DNA of 18,609 nt from Desulfuromonadaceae bacterium GWC2_58_13 (GCA_001825565.1 MHXM01000072.1:1-18609); one strand, 5' to 3'. Positions 7,370 to 15,092 are shown, counted from the first letter of the stretch. Notes: a model not told the origin generated them from the letters alone. Numbers and translations are program-made.

Positions 7370-8291
7370 CGCTGGACAGAGTTTTCTGGTGGCCTCTCAC
7401 GAAAGTCCGGACGGTGATGCCATGGCGTCGACCCTGGCCTTGGTCAATTTTTTGCGCGAATGCGGAAAAGAGGTTGTCGCCTACAACAAGGACGGTGTGC
7501 CGAAGGATTTCGATTTTCTGCCTGGCGCGGAAACCCTGGTGGACCGACTTGATCGGGGTGCCGTTTTCGATGTCGGATTTGTTCTCGATGCCGGGGAGCT
7601 TCGGCGCGCCGGTCTTCATCTCAAAGATGTCTGCCGCAGTCTGGTCAATATCGATCATCACCCCCATTCGGAAAATTTTGGCGACCTCTATTACGTCGAT
7701 GAATCGGCTAGTGCTACCGGCGCCATGATTTACCGGATCATCAAGGCGTCGGGGCAACCACTTTCCCTCAATGTCGCACTCTGCATCTATACCGCCATTC
7801 TTTCCGATACCGGATCGTTCCGTTATTCCAATGCCGATCCAGAGGCCTTCAATATGGCCGCCGAAATGGTGGCACGAGGTGTCTGTCCCTGGGATGTGGC
7901 TTCGGGGCTTTATGAAAGTCAGGACGAGAAGCGTCTTCGTCTGTTGGGTTTTGCATTGGCGACCCTGACCGTTTCCCCCTGCGGCCACTACGCTTCCGTG
8001 AGCGTTACCCGAGAAATGATGGAGCAGACCCAGGCCGGTCCCGAACATACTGACGGATTCGTTAATTATCCTCGTTCGGTACGCGGTGTCGAAGTGGCCA
8101 TTTTTTTTCGTCAGGTCGGTGAGCAGGCTTTCAAAGTTGGTTTTCGCTCCAAAGGCAAGATCGATGTCGGTGCTTTGTCTCGCGAATTTGGCGGCGGTGG
8201 CCATCACAATGCAGCGGGGGCCGTGGTGGAAGGGACTCTCGAACAGGTACGTGAAACGGTTTTTTCCCGTCTCGACGTACTCTTGGCTTAA
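7341..8291 (+). CDS. nrnA: DHH/DHHA1 phosphoesterase, NrnA-like (nanoRNase / pAp phosphatase)
   Basis: 316-residue bifunctional oligoribonuclease/pAp phosphatase-type enzyme, close in length to B. subtilis NrnA. Metal-binding motifs of the DHH domain: SPDGDA (residues 22-27), VLDAGE (81-86), the name-giving DHH (105-107) and ILSDTGSFRY (153-162). The C-terminal DHHA1 domain ends with FGGGGHHNAAGA, the substrate-binding Gly-rich motif. Expected to degrade 2-5-nt RNAs and possibly dephosphorylate pAp; cyclic dinucleotide breakdown products (pGpG, pApA) are also plausible substrates, but the sequence cannot choose between these. It overlaps rbfA by 29 bases and ends 3 bases before truB. Its company with pnp fits a role in finishing RNA decay. 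Confidence 0.9.
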   Translation: MIRAILEKIDAGQSFLVASHESPDGDAMASTLALVNFLRECGKEVVAYNKDGVPKDFDFLPGAETLVDRLDRGAVFDVGFVLDAGELRRAGLHLKDVCRSLVNIDHHPHSENFGDLYYVDESASATGAMIYRIIKASGQPLSLNVALCIYTAILSDTGSFRYSNADPEAFNMAAEMVARGVCPWDVASGLYESQDEKRLRLLGFALATLTVSPCGHYASVSVTREMMEQTQAGPEHTDGFVNYPRSVRGVEVAIFFRQVGEQAFKVGFRSKGKIDVGALSREFGGGGHHNAAGAVVEGTLEQVRETVFSRLDVLLA

Positions 8292-8294
8292 TTG

Positions 8295-9209
8295 ATGGAA
8301 GGCCTGCTGGTTATTGACAAGCCGGGGGGCGTCACCTCCCATGACGTAGTTCGTCAGGTTCGCCGTATGTGCCGCCAGCGTCAGGTCGGTCATGCCGGAA
8401 CTCTCGATCCCATGGCGACGGGCATTCTGGTGGTCGGTGTTGGCGAAGCGACACGAATTATCCAGTTTCTGATGGCTGGTGAAAAAACCTATCGCGCGAC
8501 CCTGAAACTGGGCGAGAGTACCGATACTCAGGATGCCGAGGGAAATATTCTTGTTCAACGTGGTTGGGAAACGATTACGGCGGATGCCGTCCTAAGAGTC
8601 AGCCAGCTGTTTGTCGGTGCGATTCGACAAATGCCACCCATGTTTTCGGCGTTGAAAAAAGATGGCGTCCCGCTATATCGCCTGGCCCGTCAGGGGATCG
8701 AAGTTGAACGAGAGGCCCGCGAGGTCACCATTCAGCAAATCCGGGTTGAAAAGATCGACTTGCCTTTTATCACTTTGGTGGTTGACTGTTCCAAAGGCAC
8801 CTATATTCGCACTCTGTGCCACGATATCGGTGAAATGCTCGGGTGCGGTGCGCATTTGACCGCTTTGCGCCGCACGCGTAGTGGATGTTTCAGCGAAGAA
8901 GACAGCATCCGTCTCGAAGATTACGCAAATGTGCCGGACTCCCTGCCCCTGTTGTCCTTTGAACACGGGCTGCGTGATTATCCGTCTTATGCCGTGTCCC
9001 CAGAAGCGGCCGCGCGGCTGCGCAACGGTATTCCGCCGAAGGCGGACGAGGTATCGGGTGGGTCTTTGCCCGATGCGGGCAGAACCGTACTGTTATTCGA
9101 CTCCGGAACCTTGCTTGCGGCATCGCGATTCGCCCCCGGCCGCGAGAATGAGAGGCGAGGCGACTTCGAACTCATCCGGGTTTTTCCCCGTACTTCGGCG
9201 GCGCGATAG
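8295..9209 (+). CDS. truB: tRNA pseudouridine-55 synthase TruB
   Basis: 304-residue enzyme that makes pseudouridine 55 in the T loop of tRNAs. The active-site motif GHAGTLDPMATG (residues 32-43) contains the catalytic Asp38. Further family motifs are KTYRATLKLG, MPPMFSALKKDG and CSKGTYIRTLCHDIG. The C-terminal part (about 240-304) is a degenerate PUA-like tail. ATG 8295 is preferred over TTG 8292 because the mature protein normally begins M-x-G-[LIF]-L-x-[IV]-DKP. No strong ribosome binding site is visible, and the gene begins 3 bases after the nrnA stop, so coupled translation is likely. Confidence 0.96.
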   Translation: MEGLLVIDKPGGVTSHDVVRQVRRMCRQRQVGHAGTLDPMATGILVVGVGEATRIIQFLMAGEKTYRATLKLGESTDTQDAEGNILVQRGWETITADAVLRVSQLFVGAIRQMPPMFSALKKDGVPLYRLARQGIEVEREAREVTIQQIRVEKIDLPFITLVVDCSKGTYIRTLCHDIGEMLGCGAHLTALRRTRSGCFSEEDSIRLEDYANVPDSLPLLSFEHGLRDYPSYAVSPEAAARLRNGIPPKADEVSGGSLPDAGRTVLLFDSGTLLAASRFAPGRENERRGDFELIRVFPRTSAAR

Positions 9210-9213
9210 AACC

Positions 9214-9240
9214 TTTACAGCATGCGGATTTTGTGATAAA
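9214..9240 (+). promoter_or_regulatory. Weak candidate promoter for rpsO
   Basis: TTTACA (9214-9219) and GATAAA (9235-9240) are 15 bases apart in the 96-base truB-rpsO gap. Matches to consensus are reasonable but the spacing is short. rpsO has its own promoter in E. coli, which makes the position plausible. Confidence 0.28.
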
Positions 9241-9291
9241 AGTCCGATACTTTAACTTAAGACCAGGAAACATCTTGGCGTATTAGATTGA

Positions 9292-9297
9292 AAGGAG
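9292..9297 (+). promoter_or_regulatory. rpsO ribosome binding site
   Basis: AAGGAG lies 8 bases before GTG 9306 and decides that start. The earlier in-frame TTG at 9288 lies ahead of this site and would add six residues not found at the S15 N-terminus. Confidence 0.8.
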
Positions 9298-9305
9298 ATG
9301 GCACA

Positions 9306-9572
9306 GTGCTGGCCACGGAACTTAAACAGGAAATTATCGACAAATTCAAAACCCACGAGGGGGACACCGGTTCTCCGGAAGTTCAGATTGCTCTCCTTTC
9401 CGGGCGCATTACCTACCTCACCGAGCACTTCAGGACTCATAAGAAGGATCATCACTCTCGTCGTGGTCTTCTGAAAATTGTTGGGCAGAGAAGACGTCTC
9501 CTCGACTATTTGAAGAAAAAAGATGTTGAGCGTTATCGTGTCATCATCAAAGAACTAGGTATCCGCAGGTAG
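9306..9572 (+). CDS. rpsO: 30S ribosomal protein S15
   Basis: 88 residues, matching the ~89-residue family. S15 binds 16S rRNA at the h20/21/22 junction and organises the central domain of the 30S subunit. Conserved features: DTGSPEVQIALLSGRI, HKKDHHSRRGL and QRRRLLDYLKKKD, ending LGIRR. Starts with GTG. A leader of 96 bases could hold an autoregulatory S15-binding structure as in other bacteria, but I cannot show one. It is followed within 5 bases by a strong terminator-like hairpin. Confidence 0.98.
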   Translation: MLATELKQEIIDKFKTHEGDTGSPEVQIALLSGRITYLTEHFRTHKKDHHSRRGLLKIVGQRRRLLDYLKKKDVERYRVIIKELGIRR

Positions 9573-9576
9573 TATC

Positions 9577-9623
9577 GGGCAGCACGCTCTTCGCAAGGCG
9601 GGGAGCCTGCTGCCCTTGTTTTT
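9577..9623 (+). terminator. Rho-independent terminator between rpsO and pnp
   Basis: GGGCAGCA (9577-9584) pairs with TGCTGCCC (9608-9615), and GCTC (9586-9589) with GAGC (9603-9606), leaving a single C-C mismatch and a 13-base loop. TTGTTTTT follows. This is a long, GC-rich stem with a U tract immediately after rpsO. It should give a monocistronic rpsO mRNA, with some read-through into pnp. Confidence 0.88.
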
Positions 9624-9627
9624 GGTG

Positions 9628-9718
9628 AATGGCTCTGGAGGTTGTCCGGAGAGAGGGTCTGTGTCCATATATGGACGAACAGGGCCTGTCTCAGGTCTAC
9701 CTCCTATGCCATTTTTTT
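9628..9718 (+). promoter_or_regulatory. Long structured pnp leader hairpin, possible RNase III/PNPase autoregulatory element or second terminator
   Basis: The base of the stem is AATGGC (9628-9633) with GCCATT (9708-9713). Above a 3x3 internal loop, GGAGGT (9637-9642) pairs with ACCTCC (9699-9704). An imperfect arm 9649-9662 pairs with 9679-9692, and the tip is the perfect palindrome GTCCATATATGGAC (9663-9676). Seven T residues (9712-9718) close it. In E. coli a long hairpin in the pnp leader is cut by RNase III and the 5' strand is then removed by PNPase to shut off its own mRNA; this structure sits in the equivalent place. The T run also allows terminator function. Confidence 0.7.
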
Positions 9719-9778
9719 GTCAATTGAAAATCCAGACTGAAAAAGTCGCGGCGGGGCTGTTAAGGTTTCATGCCGTGC

Positions 9779-9783
9779 AGGAG
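9779..9783 (+). promoter_or_regulatory. pnp ribosome binding site
   Basis: AGGAG 6 bases before ATG 9790 fixes the pnp start. An in-frame reading from TTG 9616 would run through the terminator and leader hairpin and lacks family similarity. Confidence 0.85.
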
Positions 9784-9789
9784 AAAATC

Positions 9790-11889
9790 ATGGCTTATCA
9801 AAAAGTAGAAATTGAGTTCAATGGTCAACCCTTGACCATTGAAACCGGCAAGATGGCTCGTCAGGCCGACGGCGCAGTTGTTATCACTTATGGGGAAACC
9901 AAGGTACTCTGTACCGTCGTTTCGGCCAGAAAGATGCGGGAAGGGCAGGATTTTTTCCCCCTCACCGTCAACTATCAGGAAAAATTTTATGCCGGCGGCA
10001 AAATCCCCGGTTCCTTCTTCCGGCGTGAACGAGGCGCCACCGAGCGCGAGACCCTGATCTGCCGGTTGATCGACCGCCCGATGCGTCCGCTTTTCCCCAA
10101 GGGCTACATGTATGAAACCCAGATCATGCCGACTGTCATCTCGGCGGATATGATCAACGATCCGGATACCCTTTCCATGGTTGCCGCTTCGGCCGCCGTG
10201 GCTGTTTCCGACATCCCCTTCGAAGGTCCGATAGCCGCGGTTCGCGTTGGCCGGGTCGAAGGTAAACTGATTGCCAACCCGACTCTTGAACAACGTGCGC
10301 AGAGCGATATCGAGATCGTTGTTTCCGGGTCGAAAGACGCGGTGATGATGGTTGAGGGCGAAGCGGACTTTCTTTCCGAAGCCGAATTGCTTGATGCCAT
10401 CTTCTTTGGTCATGAGTCGTTACAACCGCTGATCGCTGCACAGTCTGACTTGGCCAAACTGGTCGGTGTCGCAAAACGCGAGTTCGTGGTTGCCGAAACT
10501 GACGCTGCGTTGAAGGCCGAGGTCACCGAACTGGCCGAGGCTAAAGTCGTTGAAGCGGTCAAGATTCGGACCAAGCAGGAACGTTATGCCGCCCTGGCCG
10601 TTAACCGTACTGCAATCAAGGAACAGTTGGCCGAAAAATACGCGGGCCGCGATGGCGAAATCAGTGCCATCCTCGGTTCGATCGAGAAGCGCGTGGTACG
10701 TCAGATGGTGACCAAGGATCGCATTCGCATCGATGGCCGCGATATGAACACCATCCGTCCGATCACCTGTGAGATCGGTGTTCTTCCCCGAGCCCACGGC
10801 AGTGCCCTGTTTACCCGTGGCGAGACCCAAGCACTGGTCGCTTCGACCCTGGGGACCTCGGTTGACGAACAGCGCATGGATAATGTCCAGGGGATGGAAT
10901 TCAAGAAATTCATGTTGCACTACAATTTCCCGCCGTTCTGTGTCGGTGAAACCAGCATGCGCCTCTTCCCCGGTCGTCGTGAGATCGGTCATGGCATGCT
11001 GGCCGAGCGCAGTGCTTCGAAGATTCTGCCGAAACACGAGGATTTCCCCTACACGATCCGCATTGTTTCCGATGTCCTCGAATCGAATGGGTCCTCTTCG
11101 ATGGCGTCTGTCTGTGGCGCCTCACTGTCGCTGATGGACGCCGGTGTGCCGGTTAAAGAAGCGATCGCCGGCATTGCCATGGGTCTGATCAAGGAAGGTG
11201 ACGACGTCGCCATTCTCTCCGACATCCTTGGCGACGAAGACCACCTCGGCGACATGGACTTCAAGGTCACCGGTTCAGCTAATGGCGTCACGGCCTTGCA
11301 GATGGATATCAAGATCTCCGGCGTCACCAAAGAGATCATGAAACAAGCCCTGCAACAGGCTCGCGAAGGGCGCATCCATATCCTCGGCGAGATGGCCAAG
11401 GCAATTGATAAACCGCGCGCCGATCTTTCCAAGTATGCCCCTCGGATTACCAGCATAAAGGTCAAATCCGACCAGGTGCGCACCGTTATCGGTTCGGGCG
11501 GCAAAAATGTTCGCGGCATCATCGAGGCAACCGGTTGTGCGATTGACATCCAGGATGACGGCACTATCCACATTGCTTCCGCCGATGGCGAAGCGGCGAA
11601 GCGGGCCATCCAGATGATTCGCGATCTGACACAGGAAGCCGAAGTCGGCAAACTTTACAACGGCACGGTTCGCAAGATCATGGAATTCGGCGCTTTTGTC
11701 GAAATTTACCCCGGTACGGACGGTCTGGTACACGTATCCGAGCTGGCCAAGGAGCGGGTTAAGGCCGTTTCCGACGTGCTCAAGGAGGGAGATAAAGTCC
11801 TTGTCAAGTGCATCGGCATCGACAAACAGGGCAAGATCAAATTATCCCGCAAAGAAGCCCTTGGCGAAAATTTCTCCGACGAAGGTTGA
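9790..11889 (+). CDS. pnp: Polyribonucleotide nucleotidyltransferase (PNPase)
   Basis: 699-residue 3'-5' phosphorolytic exoribonuclease and 3' tailing enzyme, cytoplasmic and trimeric, a core part of the RNA degradosome in many bacteria. Two RNase PH domains flank an alpha-helical domain. RERGATERETLICRLIDRP is in the first, and the catalytic second domain carries ILGDEDHLGDMDFKVTG, where Asp484 and Asp490 match the E. coli active-site Asp486 and Asp492. The KH domain has GSGG at 568-571, and the S1 domain runs from about 620 (GKLYNGTVRKIMEFGAFVE). Length is usual for the family. It lies downstream of rpsO, with its own structured leader. Confidence 0.98.
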   Translation: MAYQKVEIEFNGQPLTIETGKMARQADGAVVITYGETKVLCTVVSARKMREGQDFFPLTVNYQEKFYAGGKIPGSFFRRERGATERETLICRLIDRPMRPLFPKGYMYETQIMPTVISADMINDPDTLSMVAASAAVAVSDIPFEGPIAAVRVGRVEGKLIANPTLEQRAQSDIEIVVSGSKDAVMMVEGEADFLSEAELLDAIFFGHESLQPLIAAQSDLAKLVGVAKREFVVAETDAALKAEVTELAEAKVVEAVKIRTKQERYAALAVNRTAIKEQLAEKYAGRDGEISAILGSIEKRVVRQMVTKDRIRIDGRDMNTIRPITCEIGVLPRAHGSALFTRGETQALVASTLGTSVDEQRMDNVQGMEFKKFMLHYNFPPFCVGETSMRLFPGRREIGHGMLAERSASKILPKHEDFPYTIRIVSDVLESNGSSSMASVCGASLSLMDAGVPVKEAIAGIAMGLIKEGDDVAILSDILGDEDHLGDMDFKVTGSANGVTALQMDIKISGVTKEIMKQALQQAREGRIHILGEMAKAIDKPRADLSKYAPRITSIKVKSDQVRTVIGSGGKNVRGIIEATGCAIDIQDDGTIHIASADGEAAKRAIQMIRDLTQEAEVGKLYNGTVRKIMEFGAFVEIYPGTDGLVHVSELAKERVKAVSDVLKEGDKVLVKCIGIDKQGKIKLSRKEALGENFSDEG

Positions 11890-11903
11890 TTGTAAAAAGT
11901 CAC

Positions 11904-13163
11904 ATGATTCAAAAAACAACCCTAGATAATGGAATCAGGGTTTTGACCGAACAAATGCCGGGGGTTCACTCAGTGACCCTCGGCGTCTGGGTTTTAAACG
12001 GTTCCCGCAATGAGTCCCCCGCCCAGAACGGTATCTCCCATTTCATCGAGCACATGCTCTTCAAAGGCACCGAAAACCGCAGTGCCAGAGATATTGCTCT
12101 GGAAATCGATTCGGTTGGTGGCATTCTCAATGCGTTCACCAGCCGCGAATACTGTTGTTTTCACGCCAAGCTCCTGGCCGAGAAAATTCCTCTGGCAATG
12201 GATCTTCTGGCCGACGTCATCCTTAACTCGGTATTCAATCTCGACGAGATGGAAAAGGAGCGGCGCGTCATCCTGCAGGAAATTCTCATGATTGAGGATG
12301 ACCCGGAAGAGTTGGTTCACGACCTGTTCAGCCGCAGGTTCTGGCAAGGACATCCTCTCGGAATGCCCATCCAGGGGACACTTGAAACGGTTGGCGGGAT
12401 TTCACGCGACTCGCTGACAGCCTTTGTCGAGGAACATTTTTGCGGATGCAATCTGCTGGTATGCGCGGCCGGCAACCTTGAACACGCAGATATCGTCGAT
12501 CTGGTAGCGGCAAATTTCGGTCGCCTTTCCCCGGGGCATGGGGCTGTTGCCAAAGTGCCCCCGCTCGCCACCCGCAGTCTTGATTTCATCGAACGGGATC
12601 TTGAACAGGTTCACTTCTGCCTCGGCACCTGCTCCCTTTCTCAAAATCATCCCGACCGCTTTGCCTCTTATCTGCTCAACACCATCCTTGGTGGCAGTAT
12701 GAGTTGTCGGCTTTTTCAGAAAATCCGCGAGGAACATGGCCTCGCTTATTCCATTTACAGCTATCTCAACTGCCATTCCGATGCAGGGGCGATGGTGATT
12801 TATTCGGCCACCGGAAACGACAATGCGGCCATGGTGATCAGCTTGATTCTGCAGGAACTGCGGAAACTCAGCATTGAGCCGGTAAGCGAACGGGAACTCA
12901 CCTCGGCCAGAGAGCAATTAAAAGGGAACCTGCTTCTGTCCTTTGAAAGTACCGAGAGCCGAATGATGCGGTTGGCAAAAAACGAGATCTATCTTGGCCG
13001 TTATCCCTCGCTCATGGAGATTATCGCGGAATTCGACCGGATCGGAAGGGATGATCTCCTGCGCTTGTCCGGTGAGCTCTTTCGCGACGACTTCCTCAAC
13101 CTGCAGATGGTCGGCCGTACCGGCCGAATCGACTTTCCGCTCCTTGACCTGACCCTCGGCTGA
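11904..13163 (+). CDS. M16 family zinc peptidase (processing-peptidase-like)
   Basis: 419-residue inverzincin peptidase related to mitochondrial processing peptidase beta and B. subtilis MlpA/YmxG. The zinc motif is H46-F-I-E49-H50, and the third ligand, Glu126 in VILQEI, lies 76 residues after His50, the standard M16 spacing, so the enzyme should be active. The C-terminal inactive-like domain carries the substrate-clamping R/Y region (FQKIREEHGLAYSIYSY). No signal peptide is seen, so it is probably cytoplasmic; its natural substrate is not known. ATG 11904 begins MIQKTTLDNGIRV, the typical M16 first strand. It follows pnp by 14 bases, a neighbourhood also common in other bacteria. Confidence 0.94.
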   Translation: MIQKTTLDNGIRVLTEQMPGVHSVTLGVWVLNGSRNESPAQNGISHFIEHMLFKGTENRSARDIALEIDSVGGILNAFTSREYCCFHAKLLAEKIPLAMDLLADVILNSVFNLDEMEKERRVILQEILMIEDDPEELVHDLFSRRFWQGHPLGMPIQGTLETVGGISRDSLTAFVEEHFCGCNLLVCAAGNLEHADIVDLVAANFGRLSPGHGAVAKVPPLATRSLDFIERDLEQVHFCLGTCSLSQNHPDRFASYLLNTILGGSMSCRLFQKIREEHGLAYSIYSYLNCHSDAGAMVIYSATGNDNAAMVISLILQELRKLSIEPVSERELTSAREQLKGNLLLSFESTESRMMRLAKNEIYLGRYPSLMEIIAEFDRIGRDDLLRLSGELFRDDFLNLQMVGRTGRIDFPLLDLTLG

Positions 13164-13183
13164 CCATTCGAAGGATTTGATCT

Positions 13184-13639
13184 GTGGATTCCCTGTATAT
13201 TCGTTTGCGGCGGGTTCATGCTCGCGCACAACTGCCCCGTTACATGACCGATCTGGCTGCCGGGATGGATATTTTTGCCTGCCTGGATGTGCCCCTTATC
13301 CTTCCGTCCGGTCAGCGTGCCCTGGTGCCGACGGGAATAGCCCTGGCCATTCCGCCTGGGTTCGAGGGACAGGTACGCCCCCGTTCAGGCCTGGCGCTCA
13401 AGCAAGGGGTGACCCTGGTCAATTCTCCCGGGACCATTGATGCCGACTATCGTGGTGAAATAGGCGTGATTGTCATCAATCACGGTAGCGAGGAGGTGCG
13501 CATAGCCGATGGCGACCGCATCGCTCAAATGGTGTTTGCCCCGGTTTGCCGGGGAATTTTTGAAGTCGTTGAAGAACTGGACGCGACTTCCCGCAATCAA
13601 GGCGGCTTTGGGCATACCGGCGTGAAGCAGGATGAGTGA
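13184..13639 (+). CDS. dut: dUTP diphosphatase (dUTPase)
   Basis: 151-residue trimeric enzyme hydrolysing dUTP to dUMP and PPi, keeping uracil out of DNA and supplying dTMP synthesis. All five motifs are present: AGMDI (26-30), RPRSGLA (65-71), NSPGTIDADYRGE (80-92, with the catalytic Asp in IDADYRG), GDRIAQMVF (110-118) and RNQGGFGHTG (137-146), the mobile C-terminal arm. GTG start with GAAGGAT about 8 bases upstream. It lies 20 bases after the M16 peptidase gene. Confidence 0.97.
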   Translation: MDSLYIRLRRVHARAQLPRYMTDLAAGMDIFACLDVPLILPSGQRALVPTGIALAIPPGFEGQVRPRSGLALKQGVTLVNSPGTIDADYRGEIGVIVINHGSEEVRIADGDRIAQMVFAPVCRGIFEVVEELDATSRNQGGFGHTGVKQDE

Positions 13640-13648
13640 GATGGCGCC

Positions 13649-13918
13649 GTGACCACTATCCCGCCGGAAAAACTTTTTAAATTTCCCTGTGATCACCTTT
13701 TCAAGGTGTTCGGTCCCAATGACGGAGAATTTGCCGAGGAGGTTCGCTCGGCTGTCTCCGGGGTTACCCCTGTTGCACTGGATGCCATGAGGTTGAGGCC
13801 AAGTGCAGGAGGTGCGCATCAGTGTGTTTCATTTCTGCTCCACGTTTATAACTACCCACAGCTGTTGTTGATTTATTCGGTTCTCAAGCAGCTGCCGCGT
13901 CTCCGATACCTGCTCTGA
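13649..13918 (+). CDS. DUF493 (YbeD-like) protein
   Basis: 89-residue small protein resembling the DUF493/YbeD family: KFPCDHLFKVFGPNDGEF at the start, then an alternating beta-alpha-beta layout and a final helix (IYSVLKQLPRLRYLL). YbeD has an ACT/ferredoxin-like fold and is proposed to be regulatory, possibly allosteric; nothing here identifies its partner. Starts with GTG, 9 bases after the dut stop, with only a weak purine-rich ribosome binding site (GAGTGAGATGG), so it is probably translated by coupling. Coding status is well supported by family resemblance and the tight operon position. Confidence 0.78.
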   Translation: MTTIPPEKLFKFPCDHLFKVFGPNDGEFAEEVRSAVSGVTPVALDAMRLRPSAGGAHQCVSFLLHVYNYPQLLLIYSVLKQLPRLRYLL

Positions 13919-14025
13919 TAAGCGAGCGCTCCTTGGGTTTAATGGCCTTCCTCTGGCCAAATACTTGTGGTAGGCTAAAATGGTTAGCAATTTTTCAGTA
14001 ATGGCTTTATCGCGAGGAGTTTCGA

Positions 14026-14640
14026 ATGGTCCTGTCGATCAATCCCCAGAATCCCCAGAAGCGGTTGATTACCCTTGTCGTCGAATGCCTCAGGCAGGGC
14101 GGGGTCATTGTTTATCCTACCGATACGACCTATGGCATCGGTTGCGATATTTTCAACAAAAAGGGGGTCAAAAAGATTTATCAGATCAAACAGCGCGATC
14201 CCAGAAAGCCGTTTTCGTTCATCTGCGCCGATCTTTCCGATGCCTCGTCCTATGCACAGGTCAGCAACTTCGCTTTCCGTACCCTTAAACGCAACCTGCC
14301 CGGTCCTTACACCTTCGTACTTGAAGCCACCCGGGTCGTTCCAGATACCCTGACCACCAAGCAGAAAACCGTTGGTATCCGGATTCCCGACGATCCCATC
14401 GCTCTCGCCATCGTCCAGGAACTTGGCCATCCCCTGGTGACCACAAGCGCCAACATTTCCGGAGACGAACCGATTCATGATCCGTCGCTGATTTATGACA
14501 TCCTGGGAAAATCGATCGACATGGTGGTCGACGGTGGCGTTCGCATGGGAGATCCTTCGACCGTGATCAGCCTGCTCGATGACAAAGTCGAGGTTTTGCG
14601 GCAGGGCAGTGGGGATGTTTCCTGGATTCACCAACTTTAA
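14026..14640 (+). CDS. YrdC/Sua5/YciO-family protein (putative L-threonylcarbamoyladenylate synthase)
   Basis: 204-residue single-domain YrdC-fold protein. Family motifs: VIVYPTDTTYGIGCD (27-41), KQRDPRKPFS (55-64, the K-x-R...S nucleotide-binding residues), LPGPYTFVLEA (91-101), VGIRIPD (116-122) and TTSANISG (139-146). Sua5/YrdC proteins make threonylcarbamoyl-AMP for the t6A37 modification of tRNA. The GPYTF form and overall length are closer to the YciO subgroup, whose function is less certain, so a dedicated t6A role is not proven. ATG with a good AGGAG about 7 bases upstream. It is separated from DUF493 by 107 bases, suggesting its own transcription unit. Confidence 0.88.
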   Translation: MVLSINPQNPQKRLITLVVECLRQGGVIVYPTDTTYGIGCDIFNKKGVKKIYQIKQRDPRKPFSFICADLSDASSYAQVSNFAFRTLKRNLPGPYTFVLEATRVVPDTLTTKQKTVGIRIPDDPIALAIVQELGHPLVTTSANISGDEPIHDPSLIYDILGKSIDMVVDGGVRMGDPSTVISLLDDKVEVLRQGSGDVSWIHQL

Positions 14641-14671
14641 GTCAACGGATAAGGAAATAAAGGATAAGCAT

Positions 14672-15064
14672 ATGAAAAATAAAGAGATTACGGTTGTTTT
14701 TTGTGGGCGGAATTATCCTCGGGACGATTGGAAAATCAATATCGATGAAGCGGCTGTTCAAGCCTTTCTGACTCAAGCTGCGCAGGAAATGGCCAGCCTC
14801 GGGGTAACCCTGCGCCACACCGTGGAGGAGGCGTTTGTTGTTGTTATCAACGGTTACGGTGACATCCTGAACTCCGTTCGATTGCGCTCCCCCCAAGACG
14901 GGATCATTAATCTCTGCCTCGGTCATGTGATCGGATCGAGCCCCAATTGTGACTTGGTTGAGGATCTCCGGCGAGGGATCAACCGCGTGGCGTTTGCGCC
15001 AGAAACCATCGAGCCTGAAGATCACAACAAAATAGTTTGTCATAATTGTGGTTGTGGTTGTTGA
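14672..15064 (+). CDS. Hypothetical protein with C-terminal Cys-Gly cluster
   Basis: 130 residues, not recognised. The body (about 1-115) is soluble alpha/beta: ITVVFCGRNYPRDDW, a helix (AAVQAFLTQAAQEMASLG), then VTLRHTVEEAFVVVINGYGDIL. The last eight residues are CHNCGCGC, with four cysteines able to bind a metal, an Fe-S cluster or form disulfides; further Cys are at C11 and in NLCLG and SPNCD. The ATG is chosen because AGGA lies 7 bases upstream; the longer frame from 14579 overlaps the previous gene. The stop is TGA, followed by a strong terminator. Cytoplasmic by appearance (no signal or membrane segment). Confidence 0.82.
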   Translation: MKNKEITVVFCGRNYPRDDWKINIDEAAVQAFLTQAAQEMASLGVTLRHTVEEAFVVVINGYGDILNSVRLRSPQDGIINLCLGHVIGSSPNCDLVEDLRRGINRVAFAPETIEPEDHNKIVCHNCGCGC

Positions 15065-15092
15065 TCCATTTATCCAAAATTTGATTACGAAG

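Noticed and set aside
9616..9789. Extended N-terminus of PNPase from TTG 9616
   Set aside because: The extension runs through the terminator T run and leader hairpin. The ATG at 9790 has a proper ribosome binding site and starts at the conserved first strand.
11808..11903. Extended M16 peptidase N-terminus overlapping the end of pnp
   Set aside because: The added 32 residues are pnp S1-domain codons in another frame. The family starts at the MIQKTTLDNG strand.
13954..13969. TGGC...TTG pattern resembling a sigma54 promoter upstream of the YrdC-family gene
   Set aside because: The -12 element has GT in place of the required GC and several other consensus positions fail. A nearby TAAAAT has no good -35 partner either.
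15062..15064. TGA after the Cys-Gly cluster read as selenocysteine
   Set aside because: A strong terminator begins 28 bases later and overlaps any extension. I see no convincing SECIS-like hairpin separate from it, and the extension looks non-coding.
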